This document shows, in pieces, positions 36,506 through 48,240 of a stretch of 64,000 nt of DNA. The notes below the pieces were generated by a model, which saw nothing but the letters and a program-made list of their open reading frames with translations, made no database searches and was not told where the DNA came from. Each line of letters opens with the position of its first letter. Positions within the stretch are counted from its first letter, which is position 1. The position numbers and the translations under genes were made by a program. Origin of the DNA: Typhlomys cinereus (lineage: Eukaryota; Chordata; Mammalia; Rodentia; Platacanthomyidae); the NCBI GenBank assembly GCA_023101885.1, contig JALPQD010000922.1, positions 124,001-188,000 on the forward strand. Reading direction: 5' to 3'.

Positions 36506-38794
36506 CAGATGTACACGTGACATGAGAGAAGTGGAGCTGTCTTGAGGGATCAAAAGGGACCAAGGCGAGGGGGACAAGGGAGGGCACTAGGAGACAAGAG
36601 GGAACAGAAACGAGGTATTGCTCAGTCTTTGTGTTTAAAGAAAAAGAAACCGAACAGCTACCACGGTTACTAGGAGCGTAGGCTAGAGAGGGGCAGCAAG
36701 GGGGGCGGTCTTTGGCATGTCGGGCTGAACTTGACAACATAATGAAAGCAGAATATTGGAAAGTACGAGGCCCTTATCCCTAACCCCCCCACACGCCCGT
36801 CCTTCTGGGCAGATGAACCCAAGCAGCTCCACCCAGTGGGGAAACAGGAAACGCAGGTCCAGGCTTTAAGTAGCCGGATGGCTGGCAGGTCTCCCTGGGG
36901 AGCTGGTGGACTTGAGGGTGCAGGTTCTGAGCTCAGAAGGGGGGCAGAGTCGTTCTGAGCAACCTGAACTGTCCTCTGTCCTGCTGGACACAGCTAAGCT
37001 CAGCCACCCCTGGAGGCTGGGATATCTGTGTGCCCCTCACATCTGCCTCAGTTGTCAAAGCTGTAACAGCTGTGGGTTCTGTGTGCTGATATGTGGCGTG
37101 CTTATTGATGTTTTACGTTCGAGGTCCAGCAAGGGTTCTGGGAAAAAGAGGATTTTGCAGGAAATCACGTGCGTGGACATTTTTTTCAGCTGTCTGTTGT
37201 GACTGTGGAATGAAGTGAAACCATCAGGAATTTTATCAGTGAAAGTCACGTAGGTCAGTGAAAGGAGACAGTTGGTTTCCGTTGCGTGTGAGTGATGATT
37301 AGGGTGTAGTTGCTTCCCGGCCTCCTGCCTGCTGGGTGAGGGTCTGCTGGGAGTCTGTGAACCTAAGCTTCAGATTGTCCAGCTCCGTCTCTTCCAATCT
37401 ATCTCCCCTACCCTTGCCTTCTCCCCAGCTTCTCTGGGAACTTGCCCCGGAGCTGGCGGGGACCCGTCTGTGCGGGGTGCTTGCCTATCATCCAGGCCTC
37501 GGGCCTCTACGAACGCTTCCTGAGGCTTCGCCGCCTCCTGTGGCCTGCTGGACCCAGAGACACGGGGGAACCAGGCGGCCTTTCCTTCCAGAAGCCCCAG
37601 GCTGGTAAGGGGGTGTCTCCTGGGGGCTTAGGATGACTTCGTGAATTGAGCTGCAGAGGTGGGGGGCAAGTGGTGGGGAAGGCTGTGTGCTGCGTAGAAG
37701 CTGCCAGGATCGTGCAGCCTGGTAGGCGACTCCCGCTTCCTGTTTGTGCAGCCTGCTAGTCTTGCGAGCCCTGACCCGGGCTTTCATGATAAAGCTTTAG
37801 CCTTCTTAGCCAACAAATGGCCGTGAGAGCAACTCCGGGCTTCGGGCTGTCTCAGAGAGAGTTAGGAGTGAGATAACCTGGAAGTCTGACCTATGTCCCC
37901 TGAAGCTCAGGATGGCCCTCTGTGGTCAAGTGTCTTCCAGACTAGGATAGGCTGTCCCTTCCCTATCAAAGGGCGTGCCCCACACGTGCACCTGGGCAGG
38001 CCTGCCTGGTGGGGTTTTGGACCTCCTTGTGGGCTTTTCTAGAGGATCGTGGGAAGAAGTGTCATAAAAGGAAGATATGGTCCGCTGTGATTTAGAAGGG
38101 AAAAAGTTTTTTAATTCAATGCAGAAGCCACTGTGTTGCTCCCCACCTTTGGAGAAGCCCACTCCAATCTCTCCTTGGGGAATTTGCTTTGCCAGACGAG
38201 TTTTTGCTTGCGTCTGTCTGGGTCTCTCAGAGGAATTTCTTCCTTTGAGAAGAAGGGACATGACGTTCCCCATAGCAGTGCTGAGACAGATCAGGCAGCT
38301 ACAGGGGCAGCGCAGCTTCAAGGGGGCAGCAGCTTGGGGGGGACAGTGCAGCCTATACTCAGGAACGAAGGTTCTATGGCCGGGTGCCTTAGATTCTGAG
38401 CCTCGCCACCTCCAGGCACAAGTCTCCTGGATCTCTGCACCTCAGTCTCACGGTGGGGTGGTGGACCTGCCACAGGTCGCTGTGAAGGTTAAACACATTT
38501 AACCCTGTTAGTCATGATGCCATTGGAGAGGCGAACAGAGAGGTGGGATCTTTCTTGGTGCGCTCCTGCATGTGTGTGTGTGTGAATGTGTAAACATGTT
38601 CAGGTAAGTGTGTGTACATGTGTGCATGGCCAGAGATTGATTTAGGATGCCTTCCTGTATCACTCGCCACATTACTGTGATCATTATTACATTTTGCACG
38701 TGCACGTGCATGTGTTTGCACAGACATGCGGAAGCCAGAGTTTGATTTAGGATGTCTTCCTCTGTCACTCTCCACATGGTTTATATTTTGCATA
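36506..38794. other. Presumed intron DNA, no gene seen
   Basis: About 2.3 kb. A tandem of two related pieces ending in GTTTGATTTAGGATG(C/T)CTTCC with TG-rich flanks at about 38570-38790 is a local duplication of about 115 bp. Open frames at 37336-37636 lack domains. Confidence 0.35.
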
Positions 38795-39080
38795 TGTGCA
38801 TGTATGTGTGTTTGCACATGTGTGGAGGTGCAAAGTTGACATCAATACTTACTTAGATCACTCTCAATTGAGCCCAAGCCTCTCAGTTGAACCCAGAGCT
38901 CACCAATCAGCCAGCTATGTAGCCAGCGTGTCCTGAGGAGACCCTGTCGTTGCCTCCTGAGTGCTGGGATTGCAGGTGGCTACCACGCCTGCCAGATTTT
39001 TATGTGGGTTCTGGGGATCTGAGGCCTGATCCTCACATTTGTGGGGTGATGCCTTGTCTGTTGAGCAATCTCCCCAGCCC
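38795..39080 (-). mobile_element. B4-like composite SINE
   Basis: Reverse copy: GTGTGGAGGTGCAAAGTTGAC, a B1-derived middle (GCCTCCTGAGTGCTGGGATT, ACCACGCCTGCC), TTTTTATGTGGGTTCTGGGG and the ID-like end GTTGAGCAATCTCCCCAGCC. Confidence 0.8.
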
Positions 39081-40283
39081 TCCACCTTGGTTTTGAGACA
39101 GACACTAAACTTGGCGCTTCCTGATTCGGCCAGCTTCCTTTCCAGTGCAGAATTACAGGTGTGCACATCTGGATTTTTCTGCAAGTGTTGGGGATCCAAA
39201 TTCAGATCTCCATGCTTGTGTGGCCAGTAGTGACTGGGCACCTCCCGACTCCAGGGTGTGTATGAGGGTGTTGCTAAGCTGTAGAGGGCCAAGCTGCGCT
39301 ATTGCCTGATCCTCTTTGTGAGGGGAATAGGCGAGCACAAATGAACATCTTTTCTTATTTCATTTTTCATTGAAGACTAACAACAGATTGGCGAGTTTGG
39401 CCAACATTGCCCGTAAGACGGAGCTGGACAAGGTGTTAAGGGTCAGGAAGAGTTGTACTGATTAGCAAAGTGCCTTTACAGAGATGCGCATCTCAGGCCC
39501 GGATCCACCTGTGCCGGCCGTGCATGTTGTGGTCACTGCGCTGGGGGATGGCATCCGTCTTCCCCGAGAGTCCCCGTTCCGCCCAGCAGTCCCTGAAGCC
39601 GTCACAGACTGACAGCACGCGCACCGTGAAGCATCCCAGCGCCCTTCGTTTCTGATTATGCTCATGGGCGGTGTTTCAAACTCAGGCTGGCCACGCCCAG
39701 CGGAGAGGCTCCCGCGTGTGGGCGGTGACTCATGACCACTCATTTGCAACATGGAGCAGATGCCCGGAGCGGTCCTCAGAGTCCTCTTCCAGATGTGCAC
39801 GCGTGCAATGGGTCCAGAGATCAAAAGCATCTCTTGCCATCCGTGCCAGTTTCTCCCCTGCATGCAGCTGGGGTCCATCTCTCTGCACATGCGTGGGCGC
39901 GCATCTTGCTCTTTCCGCCCTGCAGCAAGCTCAGAGCCTGGTAAGCGCACGTTCAGTAGCACCTTCCTGGCAGGAGCGTGTTTTCTAGGAGGGAAACTGG
40001 ACTCAGCCCGTCCGTCCCCTGGGTGCCTCGCAGCCGCCCCAGGTCTCCAGCCAGACCTCAGGCCGTGCCCAGGACTTCTGCTCTCTAGCAACTGTTACTG
40101 TCCCCCTGTCGTCGGCCATTTCCTGGTAATCGCTGTTTGCCCCGTGGTCTACCAGGATGGGAAGACTGATACCACACAGACCAACATGCTTTTTCCCTAA
40201 AATTATAGTAACTTAAGGTCCAAAATTTTCCCAGGATTGCAGCAAAAAACATATTTTTAAAAATTTTTTAAAAAATTATTTAT
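39081..40283. other. Presumed intron DNA
   Basis: A second weak SINE-like stretch (TTTTGAGACAGACACTAAAC to TTGGGGATCCAAATTCAGAT) at about 39090-39235. The rest is unique-looking. No gene is seen. Confidence 0.35.
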
Positions 40284-40465
40284 TCAAGTGTGCATGTGTG
40301 TATGTATGTGTATGTGTGTAGAACCACGAGCGAATTCGGGAACCACCATGGACGCCTCCACCTCCTCCTTGTTTACTCTGCCCCGGGATTCACAGGCTCC
40401 GCCCTACCAGGACCAGAAACGCAGGCCGCCCCCGCTTCTGCCCGGGGTCTGTATGTGGGATATTT
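40284..40465 (-). mobile_element. tRNA-type SINE, head missing
   Basis: Reverse copy: TG-rich leader, GTAGAACCACGAGCGAATTC, GGAACCACCATGGACGCCTC, GACCAGAAACGCAGG, stopping at GTCTGTATGTGGGAT before the tRNA head. Closest to the copy at 44068. Confidence 0.8.
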
Positions 40466-40979
40466 TTTTGATATTGCAACTGTATGCAAATACAAATGCG
40501 GTGAATCACATACGTCTTTATGTACTTCCTTGCACACTGTCCTGTTTACAACTGCTGACTGCTTAGGATTGCTGAGTGTTTACGTGTTTATGGTTGCCCA
40601 AGTCTGTATCTCCCTGCATGCTTTCCTGCTGTTTAATTCTGAGCTTCTTGCTTTCACGAGATTCTGCTGTTCTTTTTTATTGTCTTTATGGTTCCTGATT
40701 CCAGATGATTCCCTATGTTTAACATTTATAAATCATATCTAACCCAGAATAAAGTTGTCTCAATGTAATTTCAGTCTTCCTGAGAAACCTCTGTCCTAGA
40801 CCTGCTTTTGATTCCTGCCAATCCCATTGGGAAGCCCCTTGGCTTGTATGTGCTGCGCTTACAGCAAGGCCTACACAACAGCAAGCATGTGTGGTCTGTG
40901 GGTGCACAGCTGCCTCAGAGACAAGCTGCAGAAAATTCTCGAATCTCGACAGACCCTACCATGCCAGTATAAAGACCAC
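40466..40979. other. Presumed intron DNA, AT-rich
   Basis: 40490-40740 (TTTATGTACTTCCTTGCACAC and following) resembles degraded L1 or other retroelement sequence, weak. Confidence 0.3.
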
Positions 40980-41115
40980 AGGAAGTGGCACGGTAACTCC
41001 TGAGCACTTTGATCCCAGGACTCGGGAGGCAGAGGCAGGAAGCCCATGTGAGTTTGAGCTTAATATAAGCTGCATAGTGAATCCCAGGCCATCCTCGGTT
41101 CAGAGCAGGAACTGA
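40980..41115 (+). mobile_element. B1-like SINE
   Basis: Forward copy: GAAGTGGCACGGTAACTCC, GGACTCGGGAGGCAGAGGC, GAATCCCAGGCCATCCTCG. Diverged. Confidence 0.65.
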
Positions 41116-41117
41116 GT

Positions 41118-41300
41118 CTTGGGGCTGGGAGATGGCGAAGGGCTGAAGCTTTTGCCTCAGGTGGATGTGAGTTCAGATCCCCCATCGAAATGCCAGGTGC
41201 ATACAGCAGTGTTTTTCACTTCAGCCCTGGAAAGAGGAGGCTGGGAGACCCCTACAGCAGGATCAGTCAGTCTCTTCAGTAAATAGATGTAAACACAGCA
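41118..41300 (+). mobile_element. tRNA-type SINE, diverged
   Basis: GGGGCTGGGAGATGGCGAAG, GATGTGAGTTCAGATCCCCC, CAGCCCTGGAAAGAGGAGGC. Related to the B2-headed family, with no CA tail. Confidence 0.55.
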
Positions 41301-41309
41301 GTAAGGTGG

Positions 41310-42296
41310 GCCTGGGGAGGACTCAGTGAGAAAGGAGGACTCTTAGTGAGAGGAGCGTGCATTGTGAGGGAGGACTCTCAGTGAGAGGAGCGTGTGTCTG
41401 AGGGAGGACTCTCGGTGAGAGGAGCGTGCATTGTGAGGGAGGACTCTCAGTGAGAGGAGCGTGTGTCTGAGGGAGGACTCTCGGTGAGAGGAGCGTGTGT
41501 CTGAGGGAGGATTCTCAGTGAAAGGAGCGTGTGTCTGAGGGAGGACTCTCGGTGAGAGGAGCGTGTGTCTGAGGGAGGATTCTCAGTGAGAGGAGCGTGC
41601 ATCGTGAGGGAGAACTCTCGGTGAGAGGAGCGTGTGTCTGAGGGAGGACTCTCAGTGAGAGGAGCGTGCATTGTGAGGGAGGACTCTCGGTGAGAGGAGC
41701 GTGTGTCTGAGGGAGGACTCTCGGTGAGAGGAGCGTGTGTCTGAGGGAGGATTCTCAGTGAGAGGAGGGTGCATCGTGAGGGAGGACTCTCGGTGAGAGG
41801 AGCGTGTGTCTGAGGGAGGACTCTCGGTGAGAGGAGCGTGTGTCTGAGGGAGGACTCTCGGTGAGAGGAGCGTGTGTCTGAGGGAGGACTCTCGGTGAGA
41901 GGAGCGTGTGTCTGAGGGAGGACTCTCGGTGAGAGGAGCGTGCATCGTGAGGGAGGACTCTCAGTGAGAGGAGCGTGTGTCTGAGGGAGGACTCTCAGTG
42001 AGAGGAGCGTGCGTCTGAGGGAGGACTCTCGGTGAGAGGAGCGTGCATCGTGAGGGAGGACTCTCAGTGAGAGGAGCGTGCATCGTGAGGGAGGACTCTC
42101 GGTGAGAGGAGCGTGCATCGTGAGGGAGGACTCTCGGTGAGAGGAGCGTGCGTCTGAGGGAGGACTCTCGGTGAGAGGAGCGTGTGTCTGAGGGAGGACT
42201 CTCAGTGAGAGGAGCGTGCATCGTGAGGGAGGACTCTCGGTGAGAGGAGCGTGTGTCTGAGGGAGGACTCTCGGTGAGAGGAGCGTGCGTCCGTGA
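41310..42296. repeat. 34/35-bp minisatellite
   Basis: About 28 copies of a unit with GAGAGGAGCGTG, then either TGTCTGAGG or CATCGTGAGG, then GAGGACTCTCGGT. There are two unit types, 34 bp (TGTCTG) and 35 bp (CATCGTG), mixed along the array. A/G alternation in CTCAGT/CTCGGT marks CpG decay. Long minus-strand frames across it are artefacts. Confidence 0.98.
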
Positions 42297-42615
42297 GACC
42301 AACTGCTCAATGCATGTCAATGGCTTTAGAACCCAGATTCAAACAAACCGTATGTGGAACCGGGACAGTTTTGGGAACAATGGCTGGACACTGGGCGGCA
42401 GTGGAGAATTAGGGCTCAGTTGCTTCCGTGGCAGAAACAACCATTCTTTGGGAGGCTCGTGCTTCAGAGGAGGAATGCTGCAGTGCGTGTGCCTGGAAAA
42501 TGCAGGACGGGGGAATGGGTAGAAGTGACAGAGAAAGACGGGTGTGTGAAGTGGGGAATTTCAAGGACTCTGCCTGGAGACGAGGGTGGAAGACCGGTGC
42601 CACCAGAAGCAGCAA
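42297..42615. other. Presumed intron DNA
   Basis: Unique-looking. An open frame with a Gly/Cys-rich translation has no recognisable domain and starts inside the minisatellite. Confidence 0.35.
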
Positions 42616-42616
42616 A

Positions 42617-42855
42617 CCAGGGGCCGGCGATGGGGCTCGGTGGGCAGAGGCCTGCGTAGCATTCTCAAAGCCCTGGTTCTACACCAGCAGTGCACAAACT
42701 GGGCGTGGTGGCTCAGGCTTTGTAACCTCAACCCTCGCTTGGGGGGCTGGGCAGAAGGACCCCAAGTTCAGGCCTGTCCTGAGCAGTGGAGCGATGTGGG
42801 GGTCAGCCTGGGCTACAAGATTTCCCGTCACACCACAGAAGCAAAACCAGGTACA
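42617..42855 (+). mobile_element. ID-B1 dimeric (B4-like) SINE
   Basis: Forward copy: GGGGCCGGCGATGGGGCTC, GGTGGGCAGAGGCCTGCGT, CCCTGGTTCTACACCAGC, then the B1 half ACTGGGCGTGGTGGCTCAGG to CAGCCTGGGCTACAAGATT. Confidence 0.8.
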
Positions 42856-43949
42856 AAACATTCCACCACCCCCAAGGCTAAAAACAAACACTATAAAATA
42901 TGAACCCTGTGTGGGGAGGAGAGAAAACATCTGCGTTCAGAGTGAGGATGCAGCAGGCCAGCTGGGTGGAGGCTTCAGCAGGCACCAAGGGGTGGTGGGG
43001 TCACAGCCCAGCCCTGTCGCCGGATGACCTCATCTCTCTCTGTGTAATTTTCCTCTTTGCAATGGAGCTGGGAGGGTCAGGCCGGTGAGCAAGCAGGGGC
43101 TGTGTGAGTGCTCCCCCATCCTCATCCCGTGCCAACGTCAGCACCCACTCTTCTACCCATGGCACCCCACTTGGGGTCTGGCCCCTGCACAGACTCTTGG
43201 GGAGACCTCTCAGCTGGATAAATGGAGTGAACTCAAGTGGGGGGGCACTCCCCTGTTAAAGATTCTATGAAGCAGATTGAGTAATAAGACTGATTGGGAG
43301 AGTTGGGATGTTGCAGATTTCAACTAGTCAATAGTAATTTCCAGAGCCAGATTATTTAGGGCTGTCTTCGACCTCCTAATCACCACTCACTGTATGTTCA
43401 CAGTTGCTCCTATCTGACTCTAGAATAAACTCTCTTTCGTTGCCTTTGAGGTAAGCGCTGAGTTTTGTGTTAGTGACTGCACTGGCCAAGGACTGCAGTT
43501 CCTTAGCAGACAGTCTGACCAGTTTCTGGAGACCTCTAAGGGAAAAACAAAACAAAACAAAAACCAAAAACAGTTGCAGAGAAAATGAAAAGGCTACGAG
43601 AGTGACAGCCCCCACCCCCGCCCAGCCCAGAACTGGTTTGCCTCGGTGCCCTCGGGCATGTGGACATCCTGCTGGCCACTGCTGGGCTTGCTGGACCTCA
43701 GAGCGCAGCCCGGGGCAGGTGTCCAGAGAAGAAGCAGGACGCGTGCTCATGGGGCTCAGCAGCTCAGAGCTCACCCTGTGCAGCCAGTTCCCCAAGAGAC
43801 CCTCCGTGACCAAGCCTCACCCATGCATCTTAGAGAAGCCCAGGGGTCTGCGCTAAAGCATGTCTCTCCCCAGGCCGCCGGTTCACCAAGTCTCTGTCTC
43901 TGTTCCCCCAGCACTGGTTTTGCTGGTGCACACCATTAGGACTGACTCT
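42856..43949. other. Presumed intron DNA
   Basis: No gene seen. A short AACAAA run is at about 43540-43570. Confidence 0.35.
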
Positions 43950-44053
43950 ATCTATCTATCTGTCTATCTATCTGTCTGTCTGTCCGTCCGTCCGTCCGTC
44001 CGTCCGTCCGTCCGTCCGTCCGTCCGTCCATCCATCCATCCATCCATCCATCT
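43950..44053. repeat. Tetranucleotide microsatellite
   Basis: (TCTA/TCTG)n becomes (TCCG)n, then (TCCA)n. The three blocks differ by single-base changes, and the TCCG block carries twelve or so CpGs. Confidence 0.97.
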
Positions 44054-44067
44054 TAAACATGATTCTG

Positions 44068-44371
44068 GGCTGGAGAGGTGGCTCAGGGGTTAAGCCTCCG
44101 CCTTGCAGGCGGAAGGTCCTGAGTTCGGATCCCAGATCTCACGTATAGACGCCAGACGGAAGCGGGGCGGCCTGCGCTTCTGGTTCTGGTAGGGCAGAGC
44201 CTGTGAATCCCGGGGCAGAAGGAGGTGGAGGCGTCCATGGTGGTTCGCGAATTCGTCCGTGGTTCTACACATACACAGACACACACAGACACACACACAC
44301 ACACACAGACACGCGCGCGCGCACATACACACGCATATGCACACAGTTGAATAAATAATAATAATAAAAAA
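44068..44371 (+). mobile_element. Full-length tRNA-type SINE with target duplication
   Basis: Flanked by a perfect 13-bp duplication, AAACATGATTCTG (44055-44067 and 44372-44384). It starts GGCTGGAGAGGTGGCTCAGG, has the shared body, a (CA)n with CG-rich part (44276-44330), and ends GTTGAATAAATAATAATAAT and an A run. This gives the true ends of the family: B2-like head, unique body, CA tract, AATAAA-type tail. Confidence 0.92.
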
Positions 44372-44384
44372 AAACATGATTCTG

Positions 44385-45694
44385 AGGATGAAACTCGGGT
44401 TCTCATGCGTGGAAGGCAGGCAGCAGGTATTTTAATGGTGGTGCTATCTCTCCAACTCCAGCTGTGGTTTTTGAGACAGGCTTCATGATGCCAAGGCTGA
44501 CGTTGAGTCTCAGCCTCTCAAGGGCTGCATCATGGGCGTGAGCCGCCCACCCGCTGCCTCCACGTGACAGCCCCCTGCAAGCTCGCAGAGCCAGGGCTGG
44601 GCTATGCCATGGGGGTCTCTCGAGGACCAGGAAGTAGCTTCTGTCCTGGAGGATCCGATCTGAGCTGCAGAGTCGGGGGACAGGGAGGAGAAAAGAATGA
44701 GGCAGCGGTAACATCATTCAGGGTGTACGGACCGCGTTTCTGGGCAAGCGATGTTCTCTCTCTGAGTCTTGTGTTATTTCTATGCCCAGAATAGGCTGAT
44801 TAACTCAGCCTGCCACACCCCTGGAACAATGTAGAGCGAGTGTTTTTTGATGGTGTTAAAATTGTGCATGTGGTGGTGCACGTGTGTGCGTGGGTGCGTG
44901 TTCCCATATGGACACGTGGCCAGGGGACGGCTGCAGCCGTCGCCGCTCAGAAAGACCTTGCGCCTGCTTTGTGAGACAGGGCGCGGTGGGCTACGCTGGC
45001 TGTCCGGGGATGCGGGGCGTGCCTGTCTCCTCTTCCCCTGCTGGGCCTCCAAGTGTGGGTTCTGCGTATCTGCTCGGGTTCCCGTGTAAGCAGGGACCTC
45101 GCAGACGAGCATGTCCCTGCCCCCTGAGGTTTTGGGACCCAGGAAGTTCCAGCCCTCCCCTAGTGAAAGCAGCAGACACACACACGTCGGGTGGCCTGAG
45201 AGGACCGGGCTGCAGGCGCGTGCAGAAGGAACTGGGAGAGGTATGAGGAGCAGTGCTGATCAGCGTGGGCAAGCGGGGGAGGGGCTTCCCAGCATCCTGC
45301 CTGGAGGACAAACCTGGAGTTCAGGAAGGACAGGCCGAGCTTCACCCTGGGAAGACAGGAGAGGGAGAGATGGAGACAGATGGGGGACCCCACCAGGCTC
45401 CCCTGTCAGAAGCGTCTGCCCCACGCCAGCCCGGCGGTGGGGGCAGATCACTTTGCCTGCGGTGTCCCCAGAGCCCGACAGCGTCAGGACACTGTGCAGA
45501 TGAGCAAAGGCCTTGAGCGAGTCACATCTGTCCCCCGAAACCAGGGAAGGAATCAGAGTCGGGATGGGGAGGCCCGGAGAGGATAGAAGAGGGGAATATG
45601 TAGGGGAGACAGATGTCTCACTCAGGTGGGAGGCTCACAGCTTACACTGCGAGCTCTGCGAGAGAAGCAGGGGCTCAGGGCTGCAGTGGTCTCG
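44385..45694. other. Presumed intron DNA
   Basis: GC-rich in the right half. Several open frames without domains. No gene call. Confidence 0.35.
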
Positions 45695-45828
45695 AGGTTG
45701 TTGCTACAGGTGTCTTATTTTCAGACAAGGTCTTGCTGCGTAGCCCAGGCTGGCCTTTGAACTCATGGCAATCCTCCTGCCTCTGAGTGTGCTGGCAAGT
45801 GGGGACCACCACACCCAGCTTGCAGGGG
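45695..45828 (-). mobile_element. B1-like SINE
   Basis: Reverse copy: TTCAGACAAGGTCTTGCTGC, GTAGCCCAGGCTGGCC, CTCCTGCCTCTGAGTGTGCT, GGGGACCACCACACCCAGCT. Confidence 0.88.
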
Positions 45829-46254
45829 AGTCTGAAGCAGTCGATGTGGGCACGTGGCCTCAGAGCACAGCGCGCTCGCACAGCGACGACAGCAAGTCTC
45901 TCATAAAGGTTACGTGGTGGCGTCGTGGCCGCAAGACCAAGGTTTCCGTGTGTCAGTGGCTTGACGTCGTGGCAGCCAGAGTCCTGGATGTCTGGGGAGC
46001 CATCTTTCTTCTGACTTAGCTCCTTCTCCTCGCTGGAGCCCGCTGGCTGCCCTTGGCCCGGTGGGAACAGCTGGTGACCATCTCCAGGGTGGACGGCATG
46101 TCCTCTGAGTATTGCAGGAATCTGGGCCGATGTTTCCAGCTGCTCACGTGGTCCTCCCCATTGTCACCCTGGAGGCACAGCGAGGGCACCACAGCAGGAA
46201 CGACTCGGGGTGTGGGGTTGGCGGCCTGTCTGTAGGATGTTGGCCAGACAGGGT
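45829..46254. other. Presumed intron DNA
   Basis: Nothing recognised. Confidence 0.35.
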
Positions 46255-46345
46255 AGAAGACGTGGCCACGTGGCCGGGCAGCAGGAGGATGTGGCCACGT
46301 GGCCGGGCAGCAGGAGGACGTGTGCTACGTGGCCAGGCAGCGGGA
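46255..46345. repeat. 29-bp tandem repeat, three copies
   Basis: GTGGCCACGTGGCCGGGCAG is followed by CAGGAGGA(T/C). Each unit carries an E-box CACGTG-like palindrome (CCACGTGG). Confidence 0.9.
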
Positions 46346-46839
46346 GGAACTCCCTGTTTCTGGATCCACAGTCCACTCCCTTGACTGCAAACTGCGTATT
46401 CCAGGAAAAAGCCTGGCCTGACTGGGAAGCCACTCTGGTGGGCTCCAGGCCACCTGTGGGAGGGCTGTGAACTTCCCCCATCTGCCCAAAGTCCAGGCGT
46501 TCGCAGTGGGAGGCTGGGGGGTGATGGGGCGGGCAGATGACTGGTCCTCTGGGCCGGCAGACGGGAAGCGGATGTGCTGCGCTATCTCAGCAGAGGAGAC
46601 GCTCCTGGAGCAGCAGGTGAGCTGCAGCGCCACAGACACAAAGCGACTGTGCGTGGAGGGTGTGGGGGGTTGCGGGGCAGGCCTCTAATCAGACCCAGAG
46701 ATCACCGACAGGCTGGTCTGGCTAGCTGGCCTGCTCTGGGGATTCCCAGTCGCCACTGGGATGGGGGTGGGGAGATATTTGGTGGGGGGCGGGGGGAACA
46801 GATATTTTGCTGCAGGTGGGAGGCTCACAGCTTATATTG

Positions 46840-46962
46840 CTCAAATTACAGGCAGGCAGCCACCCCTCCCTAGCATTTCCTGTGGGACCCAGGACCTGAA
46901 CTCTGGTCCTTCTGCTTGTCCAACAAGTGCTTTAAGCCGCTAAACCATCTCCTTATCCCCCT
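46840..46962 (-). mobile_element. tRNA-type SINE fragment
   Basis: Reverse copy: ATTTCCTGTGGGACCCAGG, CCTGAACTCTGGTCCTTCTG, AAGTGCTTTAAGCCGC, ending CCATCTCCTTATCCCCC. Confidence 0.65.
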
Positions 46963-47419
46963 CTTAACTCTTTTTCGCAGTAAAACTCCAATTAATCCAT
47001 GCAGGAAGAATGGTGGAAATACAAGCCATCAGTCCACGACTAGCTGAGTGTCACCGTGGGTGGGGAGCAGGTGTATGCCGAGGGGGCGGAGTGACAGAGC
47101 AGAGGGCAGGAGCGCTCACAGGCGCACACGCGCCGAGGATCTGAGTTTGGACCTTAGCATCCATGCACGTGGCTGAGTGTGCCGTGTGTGCAAGCGTCTC
47201 TCCAGTTCTCTGGGGAGCAGGGACCAGGGCAAGTCGCTGGGGTTTGCTGGCTTCCAGCTGAGCTCTACGTTCAGTGACAGATCTGTCTCAAGGGAATAAG
47301 GGAGCAAAAGACAGCACAGGACACCCAGCATGCTCCTCTGGCCTCAGCATGCATGCACATGTGCATAATGCACATATATGTGGGTGCATGCACATATATG
47401 TTGTTGCAGTTCACCTGCA
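46963..47419. other. Presumed intron DNA
   Basis: A weak B-type SINE may lie at 47085-47200 (GGACCTTAGCATCCATGCAC). Otherwise no call. Confidence 0.3.
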
Positions 47420-47799
47420 TGTTGCTGATAAAATCATGACAAAATTGCTTAAGGGAACAAGGGGTTTATTCTCTTATGACAGATTGGTTACAGTTTGCAG
47501 GAGAGCTCACAACAACTGACCTTACCATCTCTACATAACGGCTGAGAGAGGGACCATCCTTACCTGCCAGAGCAGCATGTCTGGCCAAGTGTGCACAAGG
47601 ATGCCCCCTTTCTCAACCAACCCTCTATTTTATTCACCTGCCTAGGGCCTAGTCCCACCCACCATGGGCTGTCTTCCCCATCAACTAAACAATCTCCTGC
47701 AGGTTTGCTCTGGGTTTAACTCAACTACTATTTCTCTACAAATGTGCCCAGAGCTTGAACCCTCGACCATCAAGTTGACACCTGTGCCTGACTATGACA
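47420..47799 (-). mobile_element. Solo ERVL/MaLR-type LTR
   Basis: 380 bp, TG...CA. On the minus strand it begins TGTCATAGTCAGGCACAGG, then TGTCAACTTGATGG, GGTGGGTGGGACTAGGCC, GCAGGTGAATAAAA, and ends in TTATCAGCAACA. It is the intact version of the LTR broken at 33749-34790. No clear 5-bp duplication was found. Confidence 0.65.
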
Positions 47800-47924
47800 T
47801 GTGAGCATGTGATGAGAAACAAGAAATCTGAGTCAAGTCTATCCACTTCCTGTTTCTATCACAGGATACAAAGGCAGATCCCCAAGTTCATATCCCCCCC
47901 ACCCAGGTGCAAACCCTTCACTCA

Positions 47925-48240
47925 CTCATTTCCTTAACACCCATTCATTCATTTGCGATCCATCTATTCATTCATTCATGATCCACTCATTCATTCATTC
48001 ATCCACTTATTCATTCATCCACTCATCACACATTTGTTCAACCAGCCACTCATTCATTCCCTTTCCCTCACCCGCTCATTCACTCCTTCATCCATTTGCT
48101 CATCAACTTAGCCATTCGGCTACTCACTCGCTCACTTTATCTGCCCATTCACTCACTCACTACTTTCTTACTCCTCATTCTTGCCCTTACATACCAGCAG
48201 CTCTCATGCACTCATTCATTTATCCATCCATCCGCTCACC
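47925..48240. repeat. Degenerate CATT/CACT tetranucleotide repeat
   Basis: About 300 bp of imperfect (CATT)n, (CACT)n and (CATC)n. The plus strand stays open over much of it, giving a His/Ser-rich translation that I do not take as a gene. Confidence 0.9.

Noticed and set aside
41447..42320. 287-codon minus-strand frame with Ser/His/Pro repeats
   Set aside because: Produced by the 34/35-bp array and by nothing else.
44068..44140. tRNA gene
   Set aside because: The tRNA-like head belongs to a SINE: it cannot fold fully, is followed by the SINE body, and is repeated many times.
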